DNA of 8,314 bases from an uncultured Alphaproteobacteria bacterium (GTDB lineage Bacteria; Pseudomonadota; Alphaproteobacteria; UBA7985; CAJQQZ01): contig CAJQQJ010000223.1 in assembly GCA_905480445.1 (NCBI GenBank), forward strand, positions 1 through 8,314, written 5' to 3'. Shown here in pieces: positions 1-6,479 of the stretch. The position numbers and the translations under genes are program-made. How positions within the stretch are numbered: the stretch's first letter is position 1; each line of letters begins with the position of its first letter. Below the pieces are notes generated by a model. The model saw only the letters and a program-made list of their open reading frames with translations. It was not told where the DNA came from and did not search any database.

Positions 1-411
1 TGAAAGCAATCTGTCAGCATGTTTGCCAACCAAAACTTGAGCGATACCGCCACCCATTGAAATGCCAAAAATATGTGCTTTATCAACACCAAACGCGTCC
101 ATGACACCCAGGGTATCTTTAGCCATATCATCCAAAGAATATGCGCTTTTCAGGGAACCACTGTTAGCGATTTCCGCCAATATGTCCTCCGCTCTACCCG
201 TTACACCATCGGCAGGACAGCGTTGGGACAGGCCGACATCGCGGTTGTCGAAAACAATCGTGCGGTAGCCAAGATCCGTAAAACCTTGCACGAACTCAGA
301 CGGCCAATGAATGAGCTGGCTGCCCAAACCACGAATCAAAACCAGCGGCACACCATCGTCAGGGCCGTGAACTTCACATTCTATTTGAATACCGTTGGCG
401 GTAATTTGCAT
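1..411 (-). CDS. Alpha/beta hydrolase, N-terminal 137 residues (gene runs off the left edge)
   Basis: The frame opens at the ATG complementary to 409-411 and is open to base 1, so the C-terminal part, including the expected Asp and His of the catalytic triad, is outside the window. The start is supported by GAGG five bases upstream and by a normal hydrolase beginning (MQITANGIQIECEVHG). Visible landmarks are a first beta strand and oxyanion-type segment LVLIRGLGSQ (about residues 24-33), IVFDNRDVGLS (about 52-62), and the nucleophile elbow GISMGG (about 115-120), whose Ser should be the catalytic nucleophile. There is no signal peptide, so the protein is probably cytosolic. Such proteins are esterases, lactonases or related hydrolases; the substrate cannot be read from sequence. 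It lies 90 bases after acs on the same strand and may be read through from it, but two hairpins lie between. Family assignment is firm; specific function is unknown. Confidence 0.85.
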   Translation of the reverse strand, partial: MQITANGIQIECEVHGPDDGVPLVLIRGLGSQLIHWPSEFVQGFTDLGYRTIVFDNRDVGLSQRCPADGVTGRAEDILAEIANSGSLKSAYSLDDMAKDTLGVMDAFGVDKAHIFGISMGGGIAQVLVGKHADRLLS

Positions 412-420
412 CTGAGCCTC

Positions 421-454
421 GCTAGGAAGAAGGAGTTAATCATTCTTCCTTAGC
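421..454 (-). other. Hairpin just upstream of the hydrolase ribosome-binding site
   Basis: The arms 421-431 and 443-454 are complementary over 11 pairs with a single bulged base, around an 11-base loop. In the transcript sense the hairpin ends directly before the GAGG Shine-Dalgarno of the hydrolase gene. There is no U-tract after it, so it is not a classical intrinsic terminator. It could be an mRNA-stability or processing element, or part of a factor-dependent stop after acs. Confidence 0.4.
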
Positions 455-481
455 AAGGAATATCGATGTTGGCATTCACAA

Positions 482-502
482 ATCTTTGCGCAGGGCAAAG
501 AT
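482..502 (-). terminator. Possible weak terminator hairpin at the acs stop codon
   Basis: The arms 482-489 and 495-502 form a perfect 8-bp stem (ATCTTTGC with GCAAAGAT) around a 5-base loop. The stem begins on the last base of the acs TGA stop. In the acs direction it is followed by TTTGTG, a poor U-tract, and the stem is not very GC-rich. It is best seen as a weak or partial terminator, or a 3'-end protecting hairpin, that would let some transcription continue into the hydrolase gene. Confidence 0.35.
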
Positions 503-2445
503 CAACCGCGGTTCATTCGGTTTTCGATGAGATCATCAACAACAGCAGGATCAGCAAGCGTGGATGTATCACCCAAAGATCCGAAATCATCTTCTGCAAT
601 CTTGCGAAGAATACGGCGCATGATTTTTCCTGACCGTGTTTTCGGCAATCCAGGTGCCCATTGAATCAAATCAGGAGAAGCAATTGGGCCGATTTCTTTG
701 CGAACCCAACCGCGCAACTCTTTGCGCAATTCTTCGGTTGATTCAACACCTGCGTTCAAAGTGACATAGCAATAGATGCCCTGCCCTTTGATATCGTGAG
801 GATAACCAACGACGGCTGCTTCCGCGACATCCTTATGCGCGACCAAAGCTGACTCAATCTCGGCCGTTCCCATACGGTGGCCAGAAATGTTTAGTACGTC
901 ATCCACCCGTCCGGTAATCCAATAGTATCCATCCGCGTCACGGCGACAACCGTCTCCAGTGAAATAGTACCCTTTGAAGTCCGCGAAATAGGCGGAGACA
1001 AAACGATCGTGATCGCCGTAAACAGTGCGCATCTGTGAAGGCCAAGAATCCTTCATGCAAAGAACGCCCTCAGCCTCCATAGTGGTGATTTCTTGGCCGG
1101 TTGTTGGGTCCAAGATCACTGGTTGAATGCCAAAGAATGGTAAGGTTGCTGAACCAGGCTTCGTTGATGTGGCACCAGGTAGAGGTGTCAACAAGTGGCC
1201 TCCTGTTTCTGTTTGCCACCAAGTATCAACAATGGGGCAATTGCCCTTGCCTACAACATCATTGTACCAAACCCAGGCTTCGGGGTTGATTGGCTCGCCA
1301 ACGGTACCGAGGACTTTCAACGACGACAGATCACATTTGTCGACCGGCGTAGAACCCAATCCCATCAAAGCCCGGATAGCGGTGGGCGCTGTATAAAACT
1401 GGTTAACCTTGTGCTTTTCACAGACTTGCCAAAACCGTGAAGCGTCAGGGTAAGTTGGCACGCCTTCAAACATCAAGGTCGTCGCACCATTGGCCAGAGG
1501 ACCGTAAACGATATAGGAGTGACCTGTAATCCAGCCAACATCCGCCGTGCACCAGTAAATGTCACCATCATGGTAATCGAATGTGTATTGATGGGTCATT
1601 GAGGCGAAAGTCAGGTAGCCACCAGATGTGTGAACCACGCCCTTTGGTTTGCCGGTAGAACCTGAAGTATAAAGAATGAACAGTGGATCTTCAGCAGACA
1701 TTGGCTCTGGAGAACAATCAGCAGAAGCAGCAGCGGTCATCGTCGCATAGTCGTGGTCGCGGCCAGCCTTGTTGCCCGGTCCTCCTCCGGTGCGTGACAC
1801 AACCAAAGTTGTGACGTCACCGCAAATGTTAAGAGCAGCATCAACGTTTGCTTTCAACGGAATATTCTTGCCGCCTCTTGGTCCCTCATCAGCCGTCACG
1901 ACCAAGGCAGCACTACTATCATCAATACGGCTTGCTAGAGCATCAGGAGAGAATCCGCCGAAAACAATCGAGTGGACCGCCCCTACCCTAGCGCAAGCCA
2001 ACATAGCGTAAGCTGCCTCGGGAATCATTGGCATGTAAAGAATGACACGGTCACCTTTACTGACGCCTAATTCTTTATAGACGTTTGCTAGTCTGGAGAC
2101 TTGGTCGTGGAGCTCTGCATAAGTGATGTGTTTGTCATCCGCAGGATCATCGCCTTCCCAAATGATCGCGGTTTGATTGGCGCGAGCTGGAAGATGGCGG
2201 TCAACGCAGTTTGCGCAAACGTTCAGAACGCCGTCTTCGTACCATTTGATTGATACATCAGGATGTTTGAAAGTGACGTCTTTTACTTTGGTATAGGGCT
2301 TGATCCACTCCAGACGCTTACCCTGCTCTCCCCAAAATGCTTCAGAGTCAGCAATAGAAGCTGCATACATCTCATCATACTTTGCCTTGTCGACATGGGC
2401 ACTAGAGGAAAATTCAGCTGAAGGTGGGAAGAGATTGTTAGACAT
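502..2445 (-). CDS. acs: Acetyl-CoA synthetase (AMP-forming), 647 aa
   Basis: Catalyses acetate + ATP + CoA to acetyl-CoA + AMP + PPi through an acetyl-adenylate, in the cytosol; family members often also accept propionate. All adenylating-enzyme landmarks are present: the ATP loop YTSGSTGKPKG (259-269), WWQTETG (409-415), FTGDG (495-499), hinge/A8 region GRVDDVLNISGHR (512-524), and PKTRSGKIMRR (601-611) with catalytic Lys607, the residue acetylated by Pat-type enzymes in homologues. The pocket residues that restrict acyl size in Salmonella Acs appear conserved (second Trp of WWQTETG, Val in TVGEPI, Thr in WITGHS, with Ile for one Val), favouring a two- to three-carbon acid. Length matches the usual ~650. 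I chose the ATG at 2445, with AGAGG six bases upstream and a normal family N-terminus, over an in-frame TTG at 2508. It follows livF after 182 bases, so it may have its own promoter as well as read-through. Confidence 0.96.
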   Translation of the reverse strand: MSNNLFPPSAEFSSSAHVDKAKYDEMYAASIADSEAFWGEQGKRLEWIKPYTKVKDVTFKHPDVSIKWYEDGVLNVCANCVDRHLPARANQTAIIWEGDDPADDKHITYAELHDQVSRLANVYKELGVSKGDRVILYMPMIPEAAYAMLACARVGAVHSIVFGGFSPDALASRIDDSSAALVVTADEGPRGGKNIPLKANVDAALNICGDVTTLVVSRTGGGPGNKAGRDHDYATMTAAASADCSPEPMSAEDPLFILYTSGSTGKPKGVVHTSGGYLTFASMTHQYTFDYHDGDIYWCTADVGWITGHSYIVYGPLANGATTLMFEGVPTYPDASRFWQVCEKHKVNQFYTAPTAIRALMGLGSTPVDKCDLSSLKVLGTVGEPINPEAWVWYNDVVGKGNCPIVDTWWQTETGGHLLTPLPGATSTKPGSATLPFFGIQPVILDPTTGQEITTMEAEGVLCMKDSWPSQMRTVYGDHDRFVSAYFADFKGYYFTGDGCRRDADGYYWITGRVDDVLNISGHRMGTAEIESALVAHKDVAEAAVVGYPHDIKGQGIYCYVTLNAGVESTEELRKELRGWVRKEIGPIASPDLIQWAPGLPKTRSGKIMRRILRKIAEDDFGSLGDTSTLADPAVVDDLIENRMNRG

Positions 2446-2627
2446 GGTTAGCCTCTCAGTTGAAACCTTATTAAGGTATTGTTTGTTAATATCTCTTAAC
2501 AGAGGCAATCGCCGTTATGAGACACATTCTCAAGCTATCTTACAAACTACCTCTCGACCATAACAGGGGAAAATCGAGAGGCAGTTTGTTGTCTTCTAGA
2601 GGAAGACGAAAGAAAAAGGCTATAAAC
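2446..2627 (-). promoter_or_regulatory. acs upstream region with several palindromes
   Basis: This 182-base gap separates livF from acs. Besides the long hairpin listed separately it holds ACCTTA-T-TAAGGT (2465-2477, 20 bases before the acs ATG), TGTTAA-6-TTAACA (2484-2501), TGAGA-5-TCTCA (2518-2532), and a 6-bp hairpin GTCTTC-5-GAAGAC at 2591-2607. CTTACAAA (2539-2546) matches seven of eight bases of the TTTACAAA arm found in the divergent intergenic region on the right. I see no convincing -35/-10 pair. The density of dyads and the gap length suggest that acs has independent regulation, but this is inference. Confidence 0.4.
2542..2589 (-). other. Long 16-bp hairpin between livF and acs
   Basis: The arms 2542-2557 and 2574-2589 pair over 16 positions around a 16-base loop. 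The only imperfection is A2549 against C2582, which in the acs-direction RNA becomes a G-U wobble, so the stem is complete in the sense transcript but broken in the opposite one. That bias points to a structure acting in RNA from the livF-to-acs direction. No U-tract follows, so a simple intrinsic terminator is unlikely; an RNase processing site, a 3'-protecting structure for the transporter mRNA, or an attenuator are the alternatives. Confidence 0.6.
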
Positions 2628-3371
2628 TTAGATCGCCAGATACTCGTGACGGAGCTGTTCATTGTCGAGAACTTCTTGAGCTGTTCCATCAAAAACGACT
2701 TTGCCTGTATCCAAGATCACTGCTCGATCGGCCAAATTCAGCGCTGCAACAGCGTTTTGTTCAACAATGATTGTGGTCATACCTTGTTCACGAATGTGGT
2801 GCAGGGTCTTTTCAATTTCATGAACGATCACTGGCGCTAGGCCTTCATAAGGTTCATCCAGCAAGAGTAGTTTTACGTCCCGAGCCAAGGCGCGGCCAAT
2901 TGCTAACATCTGCTGCTCGCCACCAGAAAGCGTTGTGCCTTCTTGTTTTCGGCGCTCTCCAAGTCTTGGAAACAGATCATAAATTCGCTCAATAGACCAG
3001 CCAATTGGTTTTTCGATTTGAGCCAATTGAATGTTTTCTTCAACAGTTAGTCCCTGAATAATCCGGCGATCTTCAGGAACCATACCAATACCAGCTTGAG
3101 ACGCTTGGTATGCTTTCATGGTGTGGAGCGGTTGATGGTCTAGCCAAACTTCACCTTGTGTAAGCATTGGATCATCAAGCCTAGCAATTGCGCGCAACGT
3201 CGAAGTCTTACCAGCTCCGTTACGGCCAAGAAGTGCTAGAATTTCACCTTCATGAACGTTCAAGCTAACACCTTGAACAATGTAGGACTCACCATAATAT
3301 GCGTGAATATCGTAGGCTGAGAAGTATGCCGGAGCAGTTGAGGCCTGACTTGTACTGTGTACATCTGCCAT
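2628..3371 (-). CDS. livF: LIV/HAAT-family ABC importer ATPase, LivF-like, 247 aa
   Basis: One of the two cytosolic nucleotide-binding subunits that power the importer. Visible motifs are Walker A GRNGAGKT (49-56), the LivF-typical VPEDRRI segment (98-104), ABC signature LSGGEQ (148-153), Walker B LLLLDEP (168-174) with catalytic Glu173, and VEQN (203-206), where the switch His of most ABC ATPases is Gln, as is usual in LivF. Length fits the family, with a slightly longer N-terminal tail of about 15 residues (rich in Ser, Thr and Ala). The ATG overlaps the livG stop by one base (TAATG) and is preceded by GGGGGGAG about seven bases upstream, so translation is coupled to livG. The gene name denotes the family only; branched-chain amino acids need not be the substrate, and the context with acs suggests a carboxylate. 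Confidence 0.93.
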   Translation of the reverse strand: MADVHSTSQASTAPAYFSAYDIHAYYGESYIVQGVSLNVHEGEILALLGRNGAGKTSTLRAIARLDDPMLTQGEVWLDHQPLHTMKAYQASQAGIGMVPEDRRIIQGLTVEENIQLAQIEKPIGWSIERIYDLFPRLGERRKQEGTTLSGGEQQMLAIGRALARDVKLLLLDEPYEGLAPVIVHEIEKTLHHIREQGMTTIIVEQNAVAALNLADRAVILDTGKVVFDGTAQEVLDNEQLRHEYLAI

Positions 3372-4126
3372 TAGTGTGCTCCCCCCAAGTATGCTTCCTG
3401 AACCTTTGCATTCCCCTTGATGTTTTCAGGCAAGTCTTCCGCAATGACAGTACCTTGAGCCAAAACAGAAATCTTCTGCGCCAGAGAGAAAACCACATGC
3501 ATATCATGCTCAATCACCACCTTCGTGATCTTGGTCTTTTCATGGATGTCAGCCAGAAGCTCGATTGTATTATTAGTATCGGCTCGCGCCATTCCGGCTG
3601 TTGGTTCGTCTAACAGCAACAATTTTGGATCTTGAGACAGGCACATAGCCATCTCTAAGCGGCGCTTATCACCGCGAGAAAGAGAACCAGACAACATTTT
3701 CGACTTGTCTGCCATGTTAACATCCTCAAGCATTTTCTCTGCCTTCTCACGAATGTCGGTCTGCTGAGCAACACTTGCCCAAGCATTGAAACTAAAGGCG
3801 CCATCTCTCTTAGCAAAACAAGAGATCATAACGTTGTCCAACACAGTCAAGTCCATGAAAATTTCAGGCGTCTGGAAAACACGTGAAACCCCTGCCTGAT
3901 TAATCTGATGAGGCTTAATACCTAACAAAGACTGGCCATTGAAATTTACGGTGCCCGTGTCCGGGACAAGCTTTCCAATGAAACAATTGAGCAATGTTGA
4001 TTTACCGGCACCGTTTGGACCGATAATCGCGTGGATAGTGCCCTCTTCGATATCAAGGTTAACGTTGTGGAGGGCCTTGAGACCACCGAAGTTTTTGTTA
4101 ACGTTGCTAACTTCCAAAATTCCCAT
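3371..4126 (-). CDS. livG: LIV/HAAT-family ABC importer ATPase, LivG-like, 251 aa
   Basis: The second ATPase of the importer, expected to pair with the LivF-like subunit beneath the LivH/LivM permeases. Motifs: Walker A GPNGAGKST (36-44), Q-loop Gln85 in VFQTPEIF, Walker B LLLLDEP (169-175) with Glu174, and switch His207 in VIEHD. The signature reads LSRGDKRRLE (149-158) rather than the LSGGQ or LSYGQQR more usual in this subfamily; Ser150 and Gly152 are kept, so it should still function. The insert at about 105-125, typical of LivG, is present. The ATG has AGGAGG five bases upstream, lying in the 9-base gap after livM, and the stop overlaps the livF start. Similar ATPases occur in urea (UrtD) and amide transporters, so sequence does not define the substrate. 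Confidence 0.93.
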   Translation of the reverse strand: MGILEVSNVNKNFGGLKALHNVNLDIEEGTIHAIIGPNGAGKSTLLNCFIGKLVPDTGTVNFNGQSLLGIKPHQINQAGVSRVFQTPEIFMDLTVLDNVMISCFAKRDGAFSFNAWASVAQQTDIREKAEKMLEDVNMADKSKMLSGSLSRGDKRRLEMAMCLSQDPKLLLLDEPTAGMARADTNNTIELLADIHEKTKITKVVIEHDMHVVFSLAQKISVLAQGTVIAEDLPENIKGNAKVQEAYLGGAH

Positions 4127-4135
4127 CGTCGCCTC

Positions 4136-5338
4136 CTATTGATCTGTGGACGCTTGTGCGCCTTCTTCTGCGGGTTCAGGGTTCCGGGGTTTCCTCACCC
4201 AGTTGTAAATCCTGGTGCCGCCATCAACTAGCCCGCCTGGCAAGAAGATAACCACCAACATGAACAGCAAACCCAGCGTTAGGTGCCAGCCTTTGCCAAC
4301 GAAGAAATGTAGGACCCAGACAATGGCGTTTTCCAAACCATCGGGAAGCAAGCTGAACCAACTGTGCAGTACTGAATCGTTAATCTTAGAGAAGATGTTT
4401 TCGAAGTACTTAATAAATCCAGCGCCGAGAATAGGACCAACCAAGGTTCCCGCACCGCCAAGAATTGTCATCAAAACGACCTCACCAGAAGCAGTCCATT
4501 GCATTCGCTCTGCACCCGCTAGCGGGTCCATGCTGGCTAACAAACCACCAGCTAACCCTGCGTACATACCAGAGATCACAAAGGCGAAAAGCGTATAAGG
4601 CTTTGAGTTAAGACCCGTATAATTAAGCCTTGTTTGGTTCGTCTTGATCGCTTTCAACATCAAACCAAAAGGCGAGCGGAAAATGCGGATCGCTATGTAA
4701 AACGCCACTAAAAGGAAGATGGCACAGATATAATAGCCAACATTAAACTGGAAAGCCCAAGCCCCGATGTCCAAAGTGAAGGTTTCACGCATCTCCAAGC
4801 CAAAGAGGTGGGTCGTACTTGGGCCATCGCCTTTTAGATATTGCGGATCATCGTTGTAGACTTGCAGTCCGGTCTCACCATTGGTCAGGTTAAAACTGGG
4901 GTTTGACAACACCGAGTATGCGATTGCGAAAGACATCTGAGCAAAGGCCAGCGTCAAAATCGAGAAGTAAATCCCGGATCGGCGCAAACAAATGAAACCC
5001 ATTATCAGTGCAAAGATACCGGCAATCACAACAGAAAGGATCATAGCTGGAACAATGTTGTAGCTCAGTAGTTTAAACATCCAAACCGCAGCGTACGAGC
5101 CAACTCCGAGGAAGGCAGCGTGCCCAAAGGACAAGTAACCTGTCAAGCCAAAGAGTATGTTAAATCCAACGGCGAATATTCCGAAGATTACAAATCGCTG
5201 CATTAAATCAGGATAACCAGCATTGAACTGCGCCATCGCCGATTCAGTAGGGAAAGGGTTCAAAATGATTGGTGCAAGGAGCGTAAAAAACGCGACGATT
5301 ACCAACAGTAACTTGTCATTTTTCGCGAGAGTAAACAT
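4136..5338 (-). CDS. livM: LIV/HAAT-family ABC importer permease, LivM-like, 400 aa
   Basis: Inner-membrane permease subunit. The N-terminal helix (about 9-28) is followed by several hydrophobic segments and the family hallmark GYLSFGHAAFLGVGSY (67-82). The cytoplasmic coupling region RSPFGLMLKAIKTNQTR (221-237) and GGAGTLVGPILGA (294-306) are also diagnostic, and PGGL (367-370) closes the last helix before a charged 30-residue cytosolic tail. A hydrophilic stretch at about 146-195, between two membrane segments, is long and probably extracytoplasmic. The start ATG is nine bases after a GGAGG that lies inside the last codons of livH, four bases after the livH stop, indicating translational coupling. 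It should form a heterodimer with the LivH-like subunit. Confidence 0.93.
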   Translation of the reverse strand: MFTLAKNDKLLLVIVAFFTLLAPIILNPFPTESAMAQFNAGYPDLMQRFVIFGIFAVGFNILFGLTGYLSFGHAAFLGVGSYAAVWMFKLLSYNIVPAMILSVVIAGIFALIMGFICLRRSGIYFSILTLAFAQMSFAIAYSVLSNPSFNLTNGETGLQVYNDDPQYLKGDGPSTTHLFGLEMRETFTLDIGAWAFQFNVGYYICAIFLLVAFYIAIRIFRSPFGLMLKAIKTNQTRLNYTGLNSKPYTLFAFVISGMYAGLAGGLLASMDPLAGAERMQWTASGEVVLMTILGGAGTLVGPILGAGFIKYFENIFSKINDSVLHSWFSLLPDGLENAIVWVLHFFVGKGWHLTLGLLFMLVVIFLPGGLVDGGTRIYNWVRKPRNPEPAEEGAQASTDQ

Positions 5339-5342
5339 TGTT

Positions 5343-6365
5343 CTATTCCTCCATCACACCTTTGCGACCCAGCAGGCCACGCGGCAAGGTCAGGAGAATA
5401 ATAATAGCTACAAGGTAAATCACGATTTGGTTGATCCCTGGAATAGTGGTGGTTGCCCAAGTCGTAGACGCAAAAGCCTCCAACACGCCCAGCATAAAGC
5501 CCGCTAAAACAGCACCACCAAGAGAACCCATTCCACCGACAACAACAACCACAAAAGAGATCACCAAAAAGTCCATACCCCAGTGATAATTGGGCGGATT
5601 AATGGGGGTATACATCACCCCTGCTACGCCAGCCACCGCAGCAGCCACACCGAACATGAACGTAAATCGCCGATCAATATCAATGCCGAGTAATCCAACG
5701 GTTTCTCGGTCGGCCATTCCAGCGCGTACAACCATTCCGAAGGTCGTGAACTTCAAAAAGGCAAAAACGCTGCCGATAATCACAACAGCAAAGCAGAAGT
5801 AAACGATGCGCCAAATAGGGTAAGAAAGTTTCAAACCTAAAGCAGCACCCATGTTCGCTACACCTTGCAGCTCGTCAGGAGCGGACATTTGAATAGGGTT
5901 AGCGCCATAAATGGCTTTGATGATTTCTTGAAGAACAATAGCGAGGCCAAAAGTCACTAATATTTGGTCTGCGTGCGGACGCTTATAGAAGTGCCTAATA
6001 AGACCGCGCTCCATGATCACGCCGACCAGGAACATAACGGGAATGGCAAAAAGAATAGCCAGCGGGACAGACCAATTTATTATCGCTTGACCAGCGGCCT
6101 CTCCAAACCAGGCCTCCACATAAGGTGTTTTTATCTTCGCTGGCTTGCCTAGAAAATCAAGTCGAGTGGGATCAATAGTGATTTTGGAAAGTGTGAGAAA
6201 CTTCTGCAGCGTGACCGCGCAAAAAGCCCCCAACATAAACAAAGCACCGTGGGCGAAGTTCACAACTCCCAAAGTACCGAATACCAACGTTAGACCCAAG
6301 GCGATTAGAGCATAAGCACTGCCCTTATCAATCCCGTTTAGAATCTGTAAAAGGATAGCGTCCAT
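5343..6365 (-). CDS. livH: LIV/HAAT-family ABC importer permease, LivH-like, 340 aa
   Basis: Inner-membrane permease, partner of the LivM-like protein. Family landmarks: GLTLVFGTLGVVNFAHGA (24-41), the coupling region TTFGMVVRAGMADRETVGLL (207-226), GGMGSLGGAVLAGFMLG (277-293), and PRGLLGRKG (328-336) at the cytosolic C-terminus. Around eight hydrophobic segments are visible. The protein is about 30 residues longer than E. coli LivH; the extra length sits at about 58-95 as a charged loop between the second and third hydrophobic segments. The ribosome-binding site is a weak GGGGTGGG-type tract upstream of ATG 6365. The gene lies 114 bases after the binding-protein gene and a hairpin, suggesting lower expression than the binding protein, as is common for ABC importers. 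Confidence 0.93.
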   Translation of the reverse strand: MDAILLQILNGIDKGSAYALIALGLTLVFGTLGVVNFAHGALFMLGAFCAVTLQKFLTLSKITIDPTRLDFLGKPAKIKTPYVEAWFGEAAGQAIINWSVPLAILFAIPVMFLVGVIMERGLIRHFYKRPHADQILVTFGLAIVLQEIIKAIYGANPIQMSAPDELQGVANMGAALGLKLSYPIWRIVYFCFAVVIIGSVFAFLKFTTFGMVVRAGMADRETVGLLGIDIDRRFTFMFGVAAAVAGVAGVMYTPINPPNYHWGMDFLVISFVVVVVGGMGSLGGAVLAGFMLGVLEAFASTTWATTTIPGINQIVIYLVAIIILLTLPRGLLGRKGVMEE

Positions 6366-6411
6366 CGCTTACCCACCCCTGTAACCAAATTATTTTTATT
6401 AATTGAGGGAA

Positions 6412-6443
6412 AGGCCACGCTTACTGCTTAGTAGGCGTGACCT
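6412..6443 (-). terminator. Hairpin between binding-protein gene and livH (partial terminator or attenuator)
   Basis: Outer arms 6412-6420 and 6435-6443 pair over nine positions with one G-U wobble in the minus-strand RNA. After one mismatch, TACT/AGTA (6422-6425 with 6430-6433) extends the stem to a four-base loop. Only TTT follows before CCCTC, so termination would be leaky. A smaller GGGAT-4-ATCCC hairpin lies at 6457-6470, nearer the binding-protein stop. Such elements after binding-protein genes typically give excess binding protein over permease. Confidence 0.5.
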
Positions 6444-6479
6444 CCTCTAGTCATTTGGGATTAGTATCCCTGTTTGACA

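Noticed and set aside
62..453. Two overlapping plus-strand open frames antisense to the hydrolase gene
   Set aside because: They lie opposite a recognisable alpha/beta hydrolase, show no family features, and have no ribosome-binding site that I can support.
482..502. Strong Rho-independent terminator closing the operon after acs
   Set aside because: The stem is perfect but only 8 bp with an interrupted U-tract, so I list it only as a weak candidate.
1101..2011. Several plus-strand open frames of 60-90 codons within acs
   Set aside because: All are antisense to highly conserved Acs coding sequence and look like chance frames.
2446..2508. Acs with a 21-residue N-terminal extension starting at TTG 2508
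   Set aside because: The extension has no family counterpart and the ATG at 2445 has a good AGAGG ribosome-binding site and a typical Acs N-terminus.
3203..3206. Complement encodes an apparently missing switch His in the LivF-like ATPase family (Gln in VEQN)
   Set aside because: Gln at this place is normal for LivF proteins, so it is not a defect. The actual codons lie nearer 2755-2765; the stated interval is only nominal.
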